Source: Hyphomicrobiaceae bacterium (lineage in GTDB: Bacteria; Pseudomonadota; Alphaproteobacteria; Rhizobiales; Hyphomicrobiaceae). Taken from it: a stretch of DNA of 64,000 nt. Where the stretch lies: NCBI GenBank assembly GCA_030655135.1, contig JAURWC010000009.1, positions 310,001 to 374,000 on the forward strand. The letters are read 5' to 3'. Positions 26,359-36,009 of the stretch are shown piece after piece. Positions within the stretch are counted from its first letter, which is position 1, and the number at the start of each line of letters is the position of its first letter. Made by a program: the position numbers and the translations under genes. The notes beneath the pieces were generated by a model that worked only from the letters and a program-made list of their open reading frames with translations, had not been told where the DNA came from and did not search any database.

Positions 26359-26799
26359 TTAAGCAGAGCGATTGGCTTCCGCCACCATCGCCTCCGTCTG
26401 CGTGACCAACCGCCAGAACGTGGCGAGTTTGGCCGCGTCGTGAAATTCTTCGAGCTGAATGATCTTGTCGTTCTTAAACGTGAAGACTTGGCGGTACTGA
26501 CCGCTGAGCACGATGCCCGTGCTGTAATGCTTCATGTAGCAGCCGACCGTGGTCCGCGCAGTGTTTCCGCTGAACTGAAAGCCCTCGACGACTGAAACGC
26601 TTTCTATGAGGTCTAACAATGAGGTGAGGAAGGCCCGATGGGCGTCGCCGGTGCAACGCACAGGCGCGGCAGAGTCAGCCTCGCTGTTGCACGTATAAAC
26701 CGCCGCAGGATCGTAGAGCCTGAACATCCGATCGAGATCGCGCGAGCTCCATGCATCGTGGCACGCGTTCACGATAGCCTCTGCCCTATGCCAGTCCAT
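26359..26799 (-). CDS. SnoaL/NTF2-like domain protein
   Basis: 146 residues from the ATG at 26799 (AAGG lies a little far upstream; a GTG at 26823 is also in frame). The fold pattern is a helical N-terminus (AEAIVNACHDAWSSRDLDRM), FRLYDPAAVYTCN and a beta-rich remainder ending in KIIQLEEFHDAAKL. This matches the cone-shaped alpha+beta barrel family, used as small enzymes or ligand carriers. Single gene, convergent with the transglycosylase. Substrate unknown. Confidence 0.75.
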   Translation of the reverse strand: MDWHRAEAIVNACHDAWSSRDLDRMFRLYDPAAVYTCNSEADSAAPVRCTGDAHRAFLTSLLDLIESVSVVEGFQFSGNTARTTVGCYMKHYSTGIVLSGQYRQVFTFKNDKIIQLEEFHDAAKLATFWRLVTQTEAMVAEANRSA

Positions 26800-26986
26800 G
26801 TGAGTCTGACCTTGCTGCAACACAACAGATGTACTCAGCCGGGCAATTTTTCGTCAATGCCTCGTCAGACAAAAGCCTCAAGTATTTGAGCTGTGTGTTT
26901 TCTATATTCCAGACCACGAACACTCGACCGTGCACATTACACTACATGACTAGTGCAAATGACCCAGACTGTCGAACGCGTCGTCA

Positions 26987-28336
26987 TTAGTGCAGCTTGA
27001 CGGTCGGCTCGGTACGCCGCGTCAGCGTCCGCGCGAGGGTGTCGAGGGCGACCTTTACAGGGCCGAACAGCGCCATCTGATGCATTTTGTAGAGCGATCG
27101 GTACATGATCTTGGCGAACAGACCCTCGATCATCAGGCTCTTCCCGGACACGAAGCCCATCAAGTTACCCACGGTCGAATAGTGGCCGAGCGACACCAAC
27201 GAGCCAAAGTCGCGATAAACAAACGGCGTCAGCTCCCCCCCGCTCAGCCGTGCTTTGATCTGCTTGAAGATGTGCGTCGCTTCCTGATGTGCCGCCTGGG
27301 CACGGGGAGGAACGGACGCTGTCTCGCCGGCCGGCACGTAGTACGCGCAGTCGCCCATGGCGAAAACGTCGTCGTCCTGCGTGGTCTGCAGCGTAGGCCG
27401 CACAACGAGCTGATTTGACCGGCTCACCTCCAGCCCGTCGAGATGCGCCAGAACATCCGGCCCCTTCACGCCCGCCGCCCAAACCACGAGCTCGGAGGGA
27501 ATAAACTCGCCGGTCGCAAGCTCCACGCCATCGGCCCGCACCCGCGTGACGCGCGACTGGGCTTTGACGTCCACGTTGAGATCACGCAGCACCTTTTCCG
27601 TTGCCGCCGACAATCGCTCCGGCAGCGCCGGCAGGATCCGGTCCGCGGCTTCGATCAGCGTGATCTTGATATCCTTGTTCGGGTCGATGCGATCCATGCC
27701 GAAAGCCACCACGCCGCGCGCCGTGCGGTGCAGTTCTGCAGATAGCTCAGTGCCGGTCGCGCCTGCCCCGATGATTGCAACATGCAGCTGCCCCGGTCGC
27801 ACCGGAGTTTCCTGCGCATTGGCCCGGATGCAGGCGTTAACGAGGCGGCGGTTGAACCGCTCCGCCTGCTCGGGCGTATCGAGCATGATCGCGTTCTCGG
27901 CAACGCCCGGCGTGCCGAAGTCGTTGCCGACGCTGCCGACGGCGATCACCAGCGTGTCGTAGGTGAAGGTACGGCCCGGCGTCACCATCCGCTTCTCTTC
28001 GTCATACGTCGCCGCGGTCATCACCTGCTTTTTCGCGCGATCGATACCGATCATCTCGCCATAGCGATACTGGAAGCCGGTCCAATAGCCTTGCGCCAGA
28101 TAGTCCAGCTCGTGGCGATCGGCATCCATGCTGCCCGCCGCAATTTCATGCAGCAGCGGCTTCCAGATATGCGTCCGCGCCTTCTCGATGAGCGTCACGT
28201 TGATCTTGCCGCGTTTGCCCAGCTTCTTGCCGAGCCGGGTCGCCAGCTCTAGTCCGCCGGCCCCGCCACCCACGACAATGACGTGAGGCAGCGGTCCTTT
28301 CGGGACGATGATCGACTCTTGCGGCATATCGTTCAT
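26987..28336 (-). CDS. ndh: Type II NADH:quinone dehydrogenase (NDH-2)
   Basis: 449 residues with the two Rossmann motifs of the family: HVIVVGGGAGGLELATRLGK for FAD and VAIIGAGATGTELSAEL for NADH. FAMGDCAYY is the second FAD contact. The C-terminal helix (FAKIMYRSLYKMHQMALFGP) fits the membrane-anchoring amphipathic tail of NDH-2. It moves electrons from NADH to quinone without pumping protons. Start uncertain: ATGs at 28336 and 28345 both follow a GGGAG site; the frame is open to 28408. Confidence 0.88.
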   Translation of the reverse strand: MNDMPQESIIVPKGPLPHVIVVGGGAGGLELATRLGKKLGKRGKINVTLIEKARTHIWKPLLHEIAAGSMDADRHELDYLAQGYWTGFQYRYGEMIGIDRAKKQVMTAATYDEEKRMVTPGRTFTYDTLVIAVGSVGNDFGTPGVAENAIMLDTPEQAERFNRRLVNACIRANAQETPVRPGQLHVAIIGAGATGTELSAELHRTARGVVAFGMDRIDPNKDIKITLIEAADRILPALPERLSAATEKVLRDLNVDVKAQSRVTRVRADGVELATGEFIPSELVVWAAGVKGPDVLAHLDGLEVSRSNQLVVRPTLQTTQDDDVFAMGDCAYYVPAGETASVPPRAQAAHQEATHIFKQIKARLSGGELTPFVYRDFGSLVSLGHYSTVGNLMGFVSGKSLMIEGLFAKIMYRSLYKMHQMALFGPVKVALDTLARTLTRRTEPTVKLH

Positions 28337-28460
28337 TGGCAGCATGGCTCCCGAGCTGGCACGGCAACGGCCGATCGGCGACCCGCCGGTCGCCGCATTC
28401 GGCGGCACTCTTATAGGCTAATCACAGTTACCAAGTCATGCGACCGATGCGGCGTATCAA

Positions 28461-30893
28461 TTAACCGCGCACTTCGCCGCCGGTCGCCTTCTTGACCCCG
28501 GCAACTATTTTCTCAGTAATGGCCTCGATCGCCTTGTCCGTCAGCGTTTCGGCGACAGGCTGCAGCGTGACCTCGATCGCCAGAGATTTTTTACCTTCCG
28601 CGGCGAGCGAGCCACCCTCGAAAACGTCGAAAACGCTGACATTGGAGATCAGCGCCTTGTCGGCACTGGCGGCGGCGCGAATGACATCGGCCGCAGCAAC
28701 GAAGCGATCGAGCACGAACGCAAAATCCCTGCGCACCGGCAGCAGATCGCTGGCTGCCAATGGCGGCTTGGCCCGCGACTTCCTTTTCTCCGCAGGCAGG
28801 GCATCCAGGAAGACCTCGAACATGCTTGCGGGCCCAGGCACGTCCAGCGCCGTCAGCGTCTCGGGATGGACCTCACCGAAGTACGCCAGCACCACCTTCG
28901 GGCCGAGACGCAAGGTCGCTGAGCGGCCCGGATGATACCAAGCCGGCGCATCGCGCGTAATCTGCGCCTTGCCTGCATCGAGCCCCAGCGCCGCCAGCAC
29001 GGCGAACACGTCTCCCTTGACGTCGAACACGTCGGCGTCGGCGGCCTTGCCATCCCAGTATCTGCCCGCGCCGCGCAGCTTGGCCTGACCGGCACGCACG
29101 CCTGCCGCCATCTGCAATTGATCTTCCGGCAACGCTCCGCGATAGACCTGCCCCAGCTCGAACAGAGCCGCGTCGCTGAAACCGCGATTGCGGTTGCGCG
29201 CCACCGCCGTCAGCAAGCCCGGCAGCAGCGTCGGCCGCATCGACGTCATCTCGACGGAGATCGGATTGGCAAGATCCAGTTCGGCTGCCCCGCCGCCAAA
29301 CTGAGCGGCTTCACCTCGCGGCAGGAATGACCACGTCACCGCCTCGACGAGGCCACGCCCGGCCAGCAGCCTGCGTGCCCGCCGAGCCCGTTTCTGCTTC
29401 TCCGTCAGCACCGGCTTTGCGATGCCGGCAAGCCGTGGCAGCGGCGTCGACGGAATACGGTCGAGCCCGGCGATGCGCACCACCTCTTCGACAAGATCGG
29501 CTGAGCCATGCACGTCTGGCCGCCACGACGGCACGACAACCGCCAACGCCTCATCCGATCCGGTGATCTCGAAACCTAGCGCCTCCAGGGTCGTCTTGAT
29601 TTGTGGGGCGTCGAGCGCCACGCCGGTCAGCTTTTCCACGCGCGCAACGTCGAATTCCACAACACGGCGCGTATCCGGCGCCTGGCCGGCCACCGTCGCC
29701 TTCGACGGAGAGCCGCCGCAAAGCTTGTGGATCATCTGCGTCGCCAGATCGAGACCCGGCATCACCGACTGCGGATCGATGCCCCGCTCGAAGCGATAGC
29801 GGGCGTCCGTGACGAGGCCAGTCTTGCGTCCGGTCGAGGCCGTGCGCAGCGGATCGAAGTACGCGCTCTCGATCAGCACGTTGGTCGTCACCTCGGTCGA
29901 TCCTGAGGCTTCGCCCCCGATGATGCCGCCCAAGCCGAGCACGCTCTTGTCGTCGGCGATCACGCACATCGTCTCATCGACCGTGTGCTCGCGGCCGTCG
30001 AGACCGGTGAACTTCTCGCCTGCCTTGCCGAGCCGCGCACGCACCGCGCCCGACAGCTTGTCAGCATCATAGACGTGCAGCGGCCGCCCGTGTTCCTGGC
30101 TGATGTAGTTCGTCACATCGACGAGCGCATTGATCGGCCGCAGCCCAACGGCCTTTAGCCGGTTCTGCAGCCAGACGGGCGACGGCCCGTTCTTCACGCC
30201 CTTGACGTAGCGCGCGGCAAACACCGGACACGCGTTGGCCGTCTCTTTCGCGAACTCCAGCTTAACGTCCACCGGACAATCGAAGGCGCCCTCGACGCCC
30301 TGGATACGCGTCTCATGCTTCAGCGTGCCAAGGCCCGCTGCGGCCAGATCTCGGGCAATGCCCCGCACGCCCGTGCAGTCCGGCCGGTTCGGCGTCAGCT
30401 TCACTTCGAAGACGGGGTCGTTCAGTCCGAGCACGTCGATGTAGCGTTCGCCCACGTGGCTTGCCATCTCGGGATCGAGATCGATGATGCCGTTGCTTTC
30501 AGCCGACAGCTGCAACTCGGCATCCGAACACATCATGCCGTTCGACACGACACCACGAACCGGCTTCTTTTCCAGCGTGATATTGGAGCCTGGAATGAAG
30601 GTGCCCAGCGGCGCGAATACGCCGACCAGGCCTTCGCGCGCGTTGGGGGCCCCGCAGACCACCTCGACCGGCGCTTTGCCCTTCTCGATCTCCACCTGCA
30701 CGATGCGCAAGCGATCGGCGTTGGGATGCTGCTTGGCCTCGACAATACGCGCGATCTTGAAGGCGCCGAGCTTGGCCGCCGGATCCTCAACGCTTTCGAC
30801 TTCCAGCCCGATGGCCGACAGCGTGTTCGAGATCTCCTCGACACTAGCCTTCGTCTTAAGGAGATCCTTGAGCCAACTCAGCGTGAATTTCAT
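28461..30893 (-). CDS. pheT: Phenylalanyl-tRNA synthetase beta subunit
   Basis: 810 residues, the usual size. Starts MKFTLSWLKDLLKTKASVEE, the typical PheT N-terminus. Then comes the tRNA-binding EMAP-like domain (KIARIVEAKQHPNADRLRIV), the B3/B4 editing domain, B5 and the C-terminal ferredoxin-fold anticodon-binding domain (PVRRDFAFVLDRFV). AAGG lies just before the ATG. It forms the (alpha-beta)2 enzyme with PheS. pheS is not next to it: upstream is a phasin gene and downstream is ndh. Confidence 0.96.
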   Translation of the reverse strand: MKFTLSWLKDLLKTKASVEEISNTLSAIGLEVESVEDPAAKLGAFKIARIVEAKQHPNADRLRIVQVEIEKGKAPVEVVCGAPNAREGLVGVFAPLGTFIPGSNITLEKKPVRGVVSNGMMCSDAELQLSAESNGIIDLDPEMASHVGERYIDVLGLNDPVFEVKLTPNRPDCTGVRGIARDLAAAGLGTLKHETRIQGVEGAFDCPVDVKLEFAKETANACPVFAARYVKGVKNGPSPVWLQNRLKAVGLRPINALVDVTNYISQEHGRPLHVYDADKLSGAVRARLGKAGEKFTGLDGREHTVDETMCVIADDKSVLGLGGIIGGEASGSTEVTTNVLIESAYFDPLRTASTGRKTGLVTDARYRFERGIDPQSVMPGLDLATQMIHKLCGGSPSKATVAGQAPDTRRVVEFDVARVEKLTGVALDAPQIKTTLEALGFEITGSDEALAVVVPSWRPDVHGSADLVEEVVRIAGLDRIPSTPLPRLAGIAKPVLTEKQKRARRARRLLAGRGLVEAVTWSFLPRGEAAQFGGGAAELDLANPISVEMTSMRPTLLPGLLTAVARNRNRGFSDAALFELGQVYRGALPEDQLQMAAGVRAGQAKLRGAGRYWDGKAADADVFDVKGDVFAVLAALGLDAGKAQITRDAPAWYHPGRSATLRLGPKVVLAYFGEVHPETLTALDVPGPASMFEVFLDALPAEKRKSRAKPPLAASDLLPVRRDFAFVLDRFVAAADVIRAAASADKALISNVSVFDVFEGGSLAAEGKKSLAIEVTLQPVAETLTDKAIEAITEKIVAGVKKATGGEVRG

Positions 30894-31025
30894 GGGTCCA
30901 ACCTTGCGCCGCCCCGGCGGTCGCGCGTTTCGTTTAATGCATCTTGATGTTTCGGGCCGGAGTTGTGCCTGAAGTTTGCCAAAGGCGCAAATCGGCCGAG
31001 CCCTGATCGGACGTCCACAACGAAA

Positions 31026-31055
31026 AACGCCCTGGTCCAAGACCAGGGCGTTCGC
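31026..31055 (-). terminator. Rho-independent terminator of the phasin gene
   Basis: AACGCCCTGGTC and GACCAGGGCGTT form a perfect 12-bp stem with a 3-nt loop. On the minus strand it is followed by TTTTT. It lies between the phasin stop (31090) and the pheT start. Confidence 0.9.
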
Positions 31056-31089
31056 TCATGTCATCGACCGTTCGAACAACGGCGGCGAA

Positions 31090-31539
31090 TTAATTCGACG
31101 TCTTCAACTGTTCGAATGTCTTGGTTGCAGCTGAATTCCAGAGCTGGAACGTCTGCTGGTAGACCTTCGTGGAAAGCTCGAAGAGCTCCTTGGTCTGGGC
31201 GCCGGCAACAGCGAACTGCTGCTGGACGAAGTTGGTCTGGAGACGGAGAGCTTCCGGAAGCGTCTTCGCCTTCGCGATCGAGCTTGCGGCAGCGAACGCA
31301 GCTTCAGTGTTTGCTTCCGTGTTGCGCAGAACCTTCTCACCGATCGACTTGGCGCCGGCGTGGGCGGCAACGAACACATCCTCGAGGACCTTTACGTTGT
31401 CCTTTGCGGTGCTGTTGAGTTTCACGTACACTTCTTTGGTCTTCGCGACGCTGTCCTCAGCGAAAGCCTGTACATTCTCAGGAATGCGAGCGTCCTTAGC
31501 GGCGGTGAAGAAATCTTGCGGGTTGAACTGCTGGGTCAT
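31090..31539 (-). CDS. Phasin family protein
   Basis: 149 residues of the phasin_2 pattern: MTQQFNPQDFFTAAKDARIP, long amphipathic helices (FAEDSVAKTKEVYVKLNSTA, LRLQTNFVQQQFAVAGAQTK) and no signal peptide. Phasins coat polyhydroxyalkanoate granules and limit their size. A GGGAGTTAAGCC site precedes the ATG. The gene stands alone with its own terminator; a palindromic motif lies about 90-110 bp upstream. Confidence 0.9.
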   Translation of the reverse strand: MTQQFNPQDFFTAAKDARIPENVQAFAEDSVAKTKEVYVKLNSTAKDNVKVLEDVFVAAHAGAKSIGEKVLRNTEANTEAAFAAASSIAKAKTLPEALRLQTNFVQQQFAVAGAQTKELFELSTKVYQQTFQLWNSAATKTFEQLKTSN

Positions 31540-31629
31540 GGCTTAACTCCCAATGAATTGTTTTTGCGATTGGTCGAACTGGCGCGGCGGGGACCGCTTG
31601 TTGCGTTGCGAGATCTATATACCGCGCCG

Positions 31630-31650
31630 CATTGTGCAGCGCAACATTAA
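31630..31650. promoter_or_regulatory. Conserved TTGTGCAGCGCAA motif upstream of the phasin gene
   Basis: The core TTGTGCAGCGCAA is an imperfect inverted repeat. The surrounding 21 bp match 18 of 21 with a site at 35989-36009 between bipA and the J-domain gene. TGC/GCA-type repeats are known binding sites for the PHA regulator PhaR; the assignment here is inference. Confidence 0.45.
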
Positions 31651-31783
31651 AGTTACGGCCGCGCAGTAATCACTTAAACTATAGAGGATTATCGACTCGA
31701 TTAAGCCGGTTTCCTGAGGGTCAAGGGACATGATCAGCAGGCGCCTTTCGCAAGTGCGAAAAACGCCCTTGAAAATTAAGGGA

Positions 31784-33127
31784 TTATGTCAAGCTCGGGA
31801 AAATGTCCCGATAGCCGGTTGCCGACACATCGAACAAGATGTCGCGGGGTGTCAGCGGCCGCGCTAGCGCCAGCCCCTCCAAGGTTCTGCACCGCGACAA
31901 AGCGACATAGGCTTGGCCGTGGGCGAACGTCCCGCGCCCCAGGTCGATGTAGACCCGGTCGAGCGTCAGCCCCTGGGCCTTGTGGATCGTCAATGCCCAC
32001 GCGAGACGCAATGGAAATTGTTTGAAGGTTCCAGCTACGGTTTCGACGATTTTCTCCGCATCCTTGTCGAACGCATAGCGGCGGCTTTCCCACGATGCGG
32101 GCTCCACCTCGTACTCTTCGCCGTTTAGCGAAATCCAGACCCGTTTCTCGTCCAGCCGCAAAATCCGCGCCACGGTTCCGTTTACCCAGCGCCGGTCCGG
32201 ATCGTTGCGCAGCAGGATGACCTTAGCGCCTGGCTTCAGCAGCAGCGTCGCGTCCGTCGGTTGCACGGCGGCATTATACTCGCCGCTAATGCCCGCCTCG
32301 TACTTGCGTGGCGTGCCGCCCAGCGCTTCCAGATAGGCCATATTGATGCGCTGTGCCGCCGCGTTGGTAGGCGTCAGGATTACGTAGGGATCACCCTCGG
32401 TCAGCGTCCGCACCGGATTGACGCGCTGGTTGAGGAACGCCAGCGAGTCCTCGTCGGCCTCGCCATCCCGCAGCTTGTTGAGGATATCGATCAGCGCCAC
32501 GTCGCTCTGGCGAAACACATGCGACAACTCCAGCCGCACCGTGCCGCCGCCCTCGCGTAGCGCTGGCGCGGAGAAGAAGAACGGACCGCCAAAATTCGTC
32601 TCCAGGTGCTCGGCCACCTCCGCCTCCTGCACCACGGGCGGCAGCTGATGCAGATCTCCGAACATGATCAACCGCACGCCGCCGAAACTCTCGCGCGGAC
32701 GGCCGCGATTGACCCGCAGCGACTGGTCGATCGCCCACATAAGGTCTGAGCGCACCATCGAGACTTCGTCGATGACCAGGTATTTCATGCGCCGCATCAG
32801 CGCGCCGTTGCGGCTGCGGCGAATGTCGTCGCCACGAATGAGCCGCGGCGGAAAGCCGAAGAAGGAATGGATGGTTTGCCCGCCCACGTTCACAGCCGCG
32901 AGGCCGGTCGGCGCCACGATGACCAGTTCGCCCGGCACCAGTTCCTTCAACGCCCGCAACAGCGTCGACTTGCCCGTGCCCGCGCGCCCGGTGATGAAAA
33001 GATGCCCGGTCTCGTTACGAATGTGATCGAGAGCGAGGCGGTACTCCTCGGTCGGCGTGACGCCATTGGGCCAAACGTCCGCCGGGTCGGCCTGTAAATT
33101 GACCGGTAAGCTGGTGCTGCTCGACAA
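31784..33127 (-). CDS. PIF1-like ATP-dependent DNA helicase
   Basis: 447 residues of helicase superfamily 1. GRAGTGKSTLLRAL (residues 47-60) is Walker A, KYLVIDEVSMVRSDLM Walker B and FGDLHQLPPVV motif III. LTIHKAQGLTLDRVYIDLG and GQAYVALSRCRTLEGL are motifs V and VI (the PIF1/UvrD_C_2 end). The start is a TTG with AGGAGAGG about 10 nt upstream. It should unwind DNA 5' to 3'. It stands alone, and the region downstream to the phasin gene holds only the phasin promoter. Confidence 0.9.
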   Translation of the reverse strand: MSSSTSLPVNLQADPADVWPNGVTPTEEYRLALDHIRNETGHLFITGRAGTGKSTLLRALKELVPGELVIVAPTGLAAVNVGGQTIHSFFGFPPRLIRGDDIRRSRNGALMRRMKYLVIDEVSMVRSDLMWAIDQSLRVNRGRPRESFGGVRLIMFGDLHQLPPVVQEAEVAEHLETNFGGPFFFSAPALREGGGTVRLELSHVFRQSDVALIDILNKLRDGEADEDSLAFLNQRVNPVRTLTEGDPYVILTPTNAAAQRINMAYLEALGGTPRKYEAGISGEYNAAVQPTDATLLLKPGAKVILLRNDPDRRWVNGTVARILRLDEKRVWISLNGEEYEVEPASWESRRYAFDKDAEKIVETVAGTFKQFPLRLAWALTIHKAQGLTLDRVYIDLGRGTFAHGQAYVALSRCRTLEGLALARPLTPRDILFDVSATGYRDIFPSLT

Positions 33128-33225
33128 CGAAGCGGCCTCTCCTGTTGCAGCCTAGTTAGAGAGCCGCGACCGCACTGTCAAAGAACCCGCAGACTTACGC
33201 AGCGAATTCTCCGCGCAAACGCAAA

Positions 33226-33246
33226 AGGGCGCCACGTGGGCGCCCT
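33226..33246 (-). terminator. Rho-independent terminator of the first PepSY-like gene
   Basis: AGGGCGCC and GGCGCCCT form a perfect 8-bp stem with a 5-nt loop. On the minus strand it is followed by TTTTGCG. It ends the gene whose stop is at 33273. Confidence 0.75.
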
Positions 33247-33272
33247 CGCGTACGATCGATAGGGAGATCGGC

Positions 33273-33527
33273 TTAGTCAGCCGACTTGCCCAGGATCTTG
33301 AAGCTCTTGTCGAGTTTGAAATCGAACTGGCCATCCTTGCACTTGGCGTCGTCGACTTCGAACACGCCAGTCGCTTCGGTTTCCTGCTCGTACTTGCCGC
33401 CTTCGCAGCCAACGGCTTGCAGAGCCGCCTTGATCTTGGCGCCGTCGGCGTCGTTGACTGGGCTGTCAGCCAGAGCGACTGAACCTGAGAGAGCCAAGGC
33501 AATTGCAAAAATGCTTGCGCGGATCAT
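33273..33527 (-). CDS. Small periplasmic PepSY-like protein (paralogue 1)
   Basis: 84 residues with signal peptide MIRASIFAIALALSGSVALA. The mature domain (AALQAVGCEGGKYEQETEAT, GVFEVDDAKCKDGQFDFKLD) fits the PepSY-like family and has two cysteines. The neighbouring gene at 33675 encodes a clear paralogue (FEV-DAKCKDGQFD shared). GGAGAATTATTC precedes the ATG. PepSY domains are thought to act in the periplasm as inhibitors or sensors; the role here is unknown. Confidence 0.8.
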   Translation of the reverse strand: MIRASIFAIALALSGSVALADSPVNDADGAKIKAALQAVGCEGGKYEQETEATGVFEVDDAKCKDGQFDFKLDKSFKILGKSAD

Positions 33528-33615
33528 GAATAATTCTCCTATTTGCTTGCAACGTCTCTAAGATTTCATCTGTTAACGCGCCTCCGACGTCTTGGTTCGG
33601 CGAGCGCATACAAAA

Positions 33616-33649
33616 AAACTGCCAGTCACGGCTTACGGTGACTGGCAGT
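33616..33649 (-). terminator. Strong Rho-independent terminator of the second PepSY-like gene
   Basis: AACTGCCAGTCAC and GTGACTGGCAGTT form a perfect 13-bp stem with an 8-nt loop. On the minus strand it is followed by TTTTT. It separates the two paralogous genes. Confidence 0.92.
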
Positions 33650-33674
33650 TGCCTGAGCTTGCAGCGCTCAAAGC

Positions 33675-33929
33675 TTAGTCTTTGGTCAGGTTCAACAACT
33701 TGAAATCTTTGTCGAACTTGATGTCGAACTGGCCATCTTTGCACTTGGCGTCGTTCACTTCGAACACGCCGGATGCTTCGCTTTCCTTCTCGAGCTGGCC
33801 ACCCGAGCAGCCCAAAGCCGATGCGGCGGCAGTGAGTGCCTTGGCTTCGTCATCCGACGGCTTCTCGTCTGCGAATGCCGGAGCTGCGAAAAGCGCGACC
33901 GCGGCGGCAGCGATGATCAATCTGTTCAT
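33675..33929 (-). CDS. Small periplasmic PepSY-like protein (paralogue 2)
   Basis: 84 residues from the ATG at 33929, which has a strong GGAGGACTGAAT site; an in-frame start at 33953 is less likely. Signal peptide MNRLIIAAAAVALFAAPAFA. The mature part (ALTAAASALGCSGGQLEKES, GVFEVNDAKCKDGQFDIKFD) keeps both cysteines and is clearly a duplicate of the protein at 33273. Each copy has its own terminator, so they are regulated separately. Confidence 0.82.
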   Translation of the reverse strand: MNRLIIAAAAVALFAAPAFADEKPSDDEAKALTAAASALGCSGGQLEKESEASGVFEVNDAKCKDGQFDIKFDKDFKLLNLTKD

Positions 33930-34140
33930 ATTCAGTCCTCCATTATCGTCCAAGTGCTTGCCGGAGGATTATAGCGCAATGCAATGTTATAGCTGTAGCG
34001 TAATTTGATTATCTTCTCATAATGCGACGTTGTCAGATTGTCGCATCTCGCGAGGGCGACGGCCCGGTCGGAACGCGCGGCGACGACCCGCGCTGCAAAA
34101 GCAGCGTAGCCAAGCTCGCCACTCGTCGCACGAAAGCCGC

Positions 34141-35967
34141 TTAGGCGGCTGCAGTCGAACTGCGTGATCGTTCCTGCTTTTTGCGCTCGTTGGGATCCAG
34201 CCAGCGCTTGCGCAGGCGGATCTGCTCGGGCGTCACTTCCACCAGCTCTTCGTCGGTGATGTACGCCATCGCCTTTTCCAGCGTCATCTTCATGGGCGGC
34301 GTCAAGTTGACGTTCTCGTCCTTGCCAGAGGCGCGCACGTTCGTCAGCTTCTTGCCTTTGATGACGTTCACTTCCAAATCGTTCTCGCGGCTGTGCTCAC
34401 CGACAATCATGCCGGTGTAGACGCGCGTTTGCGGGCCGATCATCAGCGGCCCACGATCTTCCAAGTTGAACAGCGCGTAGCCGGCAGCTTCACCATCGCT
34501 GTTGGAAATCAGCACGCCCGTGCGGCGGCCCTGGATCTCGCCCTTGTAGGGAGCGTACGCGTGGAAGATGCGGTTCATCACCGCCGTGCCGCGCGTATCC
34601 GACAGCAGTTCGCTCTGATAGCCCAGCAGCCCGCGCGTCGGCGCATGGAACACCATGCGCGTGCGACCGCCGCCCGAGGGACGCATTTCCAGAAGGTCGC
34701 CGCGGCGCTCCGCCAGCTTCTTAACGACGACGCCCGTGTGCCCATCATCGACGTCGACGATGACTTCCTCGATCGGCTCCAGCTTTTCACCATTGTCGCC
34801 CGACATCATCACGACCTTGGGCCGCGACACGGTCAGTTCGAAGCCCTCGCGGCGCATGTTCTCGATCAAAATGGCCAGCTGCAGCTCTCCGCGCCCGGAC
34901 ACGTCGAACGCGTCCTTGTCATCGGATTCCCCGACTTTGACGGCGATATTGCGCTCGGCTTCCTTGAACAGCCGGTTGCGGATGACGCGGCTTTGCACCT
35001 TGTCGCCCTCCTGGCCGGCAAACGGGCCGTCGTTGATGCGGAACGTCATCGACAGCGTCGGCGGATCGACCGGCGTCGTATGGATCGGCTCTTCCACGCT
35101 GGGATCGCACAGCGTATCCGACACGTTGGCTTCGCTCATTCCGGCAATCGCAACGATGTCGCCGGCCGAAGCACTTTCGACAGCCGTACGTTCCAGGCCG
35201 CGGAACGCCAGCACCTTTTGCACGCGGAAGTTTTCAATAATCTTGCCGGTACGATCCAGCGCCTTCAGCGCCTGGTTCGGACGGATCGTGCCGGACGTGA
35301 TGCGCCCGGTCAGAATGCGGCCCAGATAAGGATCGGCTTCCAGCGTCGTCGCCAGCACGCGCAGCGGGCCGTCGTCGATTGCGGGTGGCGGCACATGCGA
35401 CAGCACCAGATCGAACATCGGCGCCAGGTTTTCCTTGGGGCCGGCCGGGTCGAGCGCCATCCAGCCGTCGCGGCCCGAACCGTAGAGCACGGGGAAGTCC
35501 AACTGCTCGTCGGAGGCGTCGAGGTTGGCGAACAGGTCGAAGATTTCGTTCAGCACGTCGAGGTGGCGCTCGTCCGGGCGGTCGATCTTGTTGATGGCCA
35601 CGATCGGCCGCAAGCCGCGCTTCAGCGCCTTCGACACCACGAACTTGGTCTGCGGCAGCGGCCCTTCCGAGGCGTCGCACAGCACCACCACGCCATCGAC
35701 CATATTGAGAATGCGTTCCACCTCGCCGCCGAAGTCGGCGTGGCCCGGGGTGTCGATGATGTTGATGCGGGTGTCTTTCCACACCACCGACGTGCACTTG
35801 GCGAGGATGGTGATGCCGCGCTCGCGCTCCAGGTCGTTGGAGTCCATGGCCCGTTCCGCAACCTTTTGGTTATCGCGGAATGCGCCGGATTGTTTAAGCA
35901 ACTGATCTACCAGGGTCGTTTTGCCATGGTCGACGTGCGCGATAATCGCGATGTTCCGAAGGTCCAT
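34141..35967 (-). CDS. bipA: Ribosome-associated GTPase BipA/TypA
   Basis: 608 residues, full length. [19 protein letters not shown] is the G1 P-loop, [16 protein letters not shown] is G3 and [10 protein letters not shown] is G4. Domain II, the EF-G-like domains III and V, and the BipA-specific C-terminal domain ([20 protein letters not shown]) follow. It binds the 70S ribosome and helps assembly of the large subunit and translation at low temperature and under stress. The start is 161 bp from the divergent J-domain gene. Confidence 0.96.
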   Translation of the reverse strand: MDLRNIAIIAHVDHGKTTLVDQLLKQSGAFRDNQKVAERAMDSNDLERERGITILAKCTSVVWKDTRINIIDTPGHADFGGEVERILNMVDGVVVLCDASEGPLPQTKFVVSKALKRGLRPIVAINKIDRPDERHLDVLNEIFDLFANLDASDEQLDFPVLYGSGRDGWMALDPAGPKENLAPMFDLVLSHVPPPAIDDGPLRVLATTLEADPYLGRILTGRITSGTIRPNQALKALDRTGKIIENFRVQKVLAFRGLERTAVESASAGDIVAIAGMSEANVSDTLCDPSVEEPIHTTPVDPPTLSMTFRINDGPFAGQEGDKVQSRVIRNRLFKEAERNIAVKVGESDDKDAFDVSGRGELQLAILIENMRREGFELTVSRPKVVMMSGDNGEKLEPIEEVIVDVDDGHTGVVVKKLAERRGDLLEMRPSGGGRTRMVFHAPTRGLLGYQSELLSDTRGTAVMNRIFHAYAPYKGEIQGRRTGVLISNSDGEAAGYALFNLEDRGPLMIGPQTRVYTGMIVGEHSRENDLEVNVIKGKKLTNVRASGKDENVNLTPPMKMTLEKAMAYITDEELVEVTPEQIRLRKRWLDPNERKKQERSRSSTAAA

Positions 35968-35988
35968 TGGGGGTCCAGGTTAGGCACG

Positions 35989-36009
35989 CATTGTGCGGCG
36001 CAAAATTAG
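35989..36009. promoter_or_regulatory. Second copy of the TTGTGC(A/G)GCGCAA motif, between bipA and the J-domain gene
   Basis: Core TTGTGCGGCGCAA; 18 of 21 bases match the site upstream of the phasin gene (31630-31650). It lies 22 bp upstream of the bipA start and 120 bp upstream of the J-domain gene start, so it could act on either. Function unknown. Confidence 0.4.

Noticed and set aside
34393-36009. 538-codon open frame opposite bipA
   Set aside because: It is the antisense of a full-length bipA, His/Arg-rich without any domain; long antisense frames are expected in GC-rich DNA.
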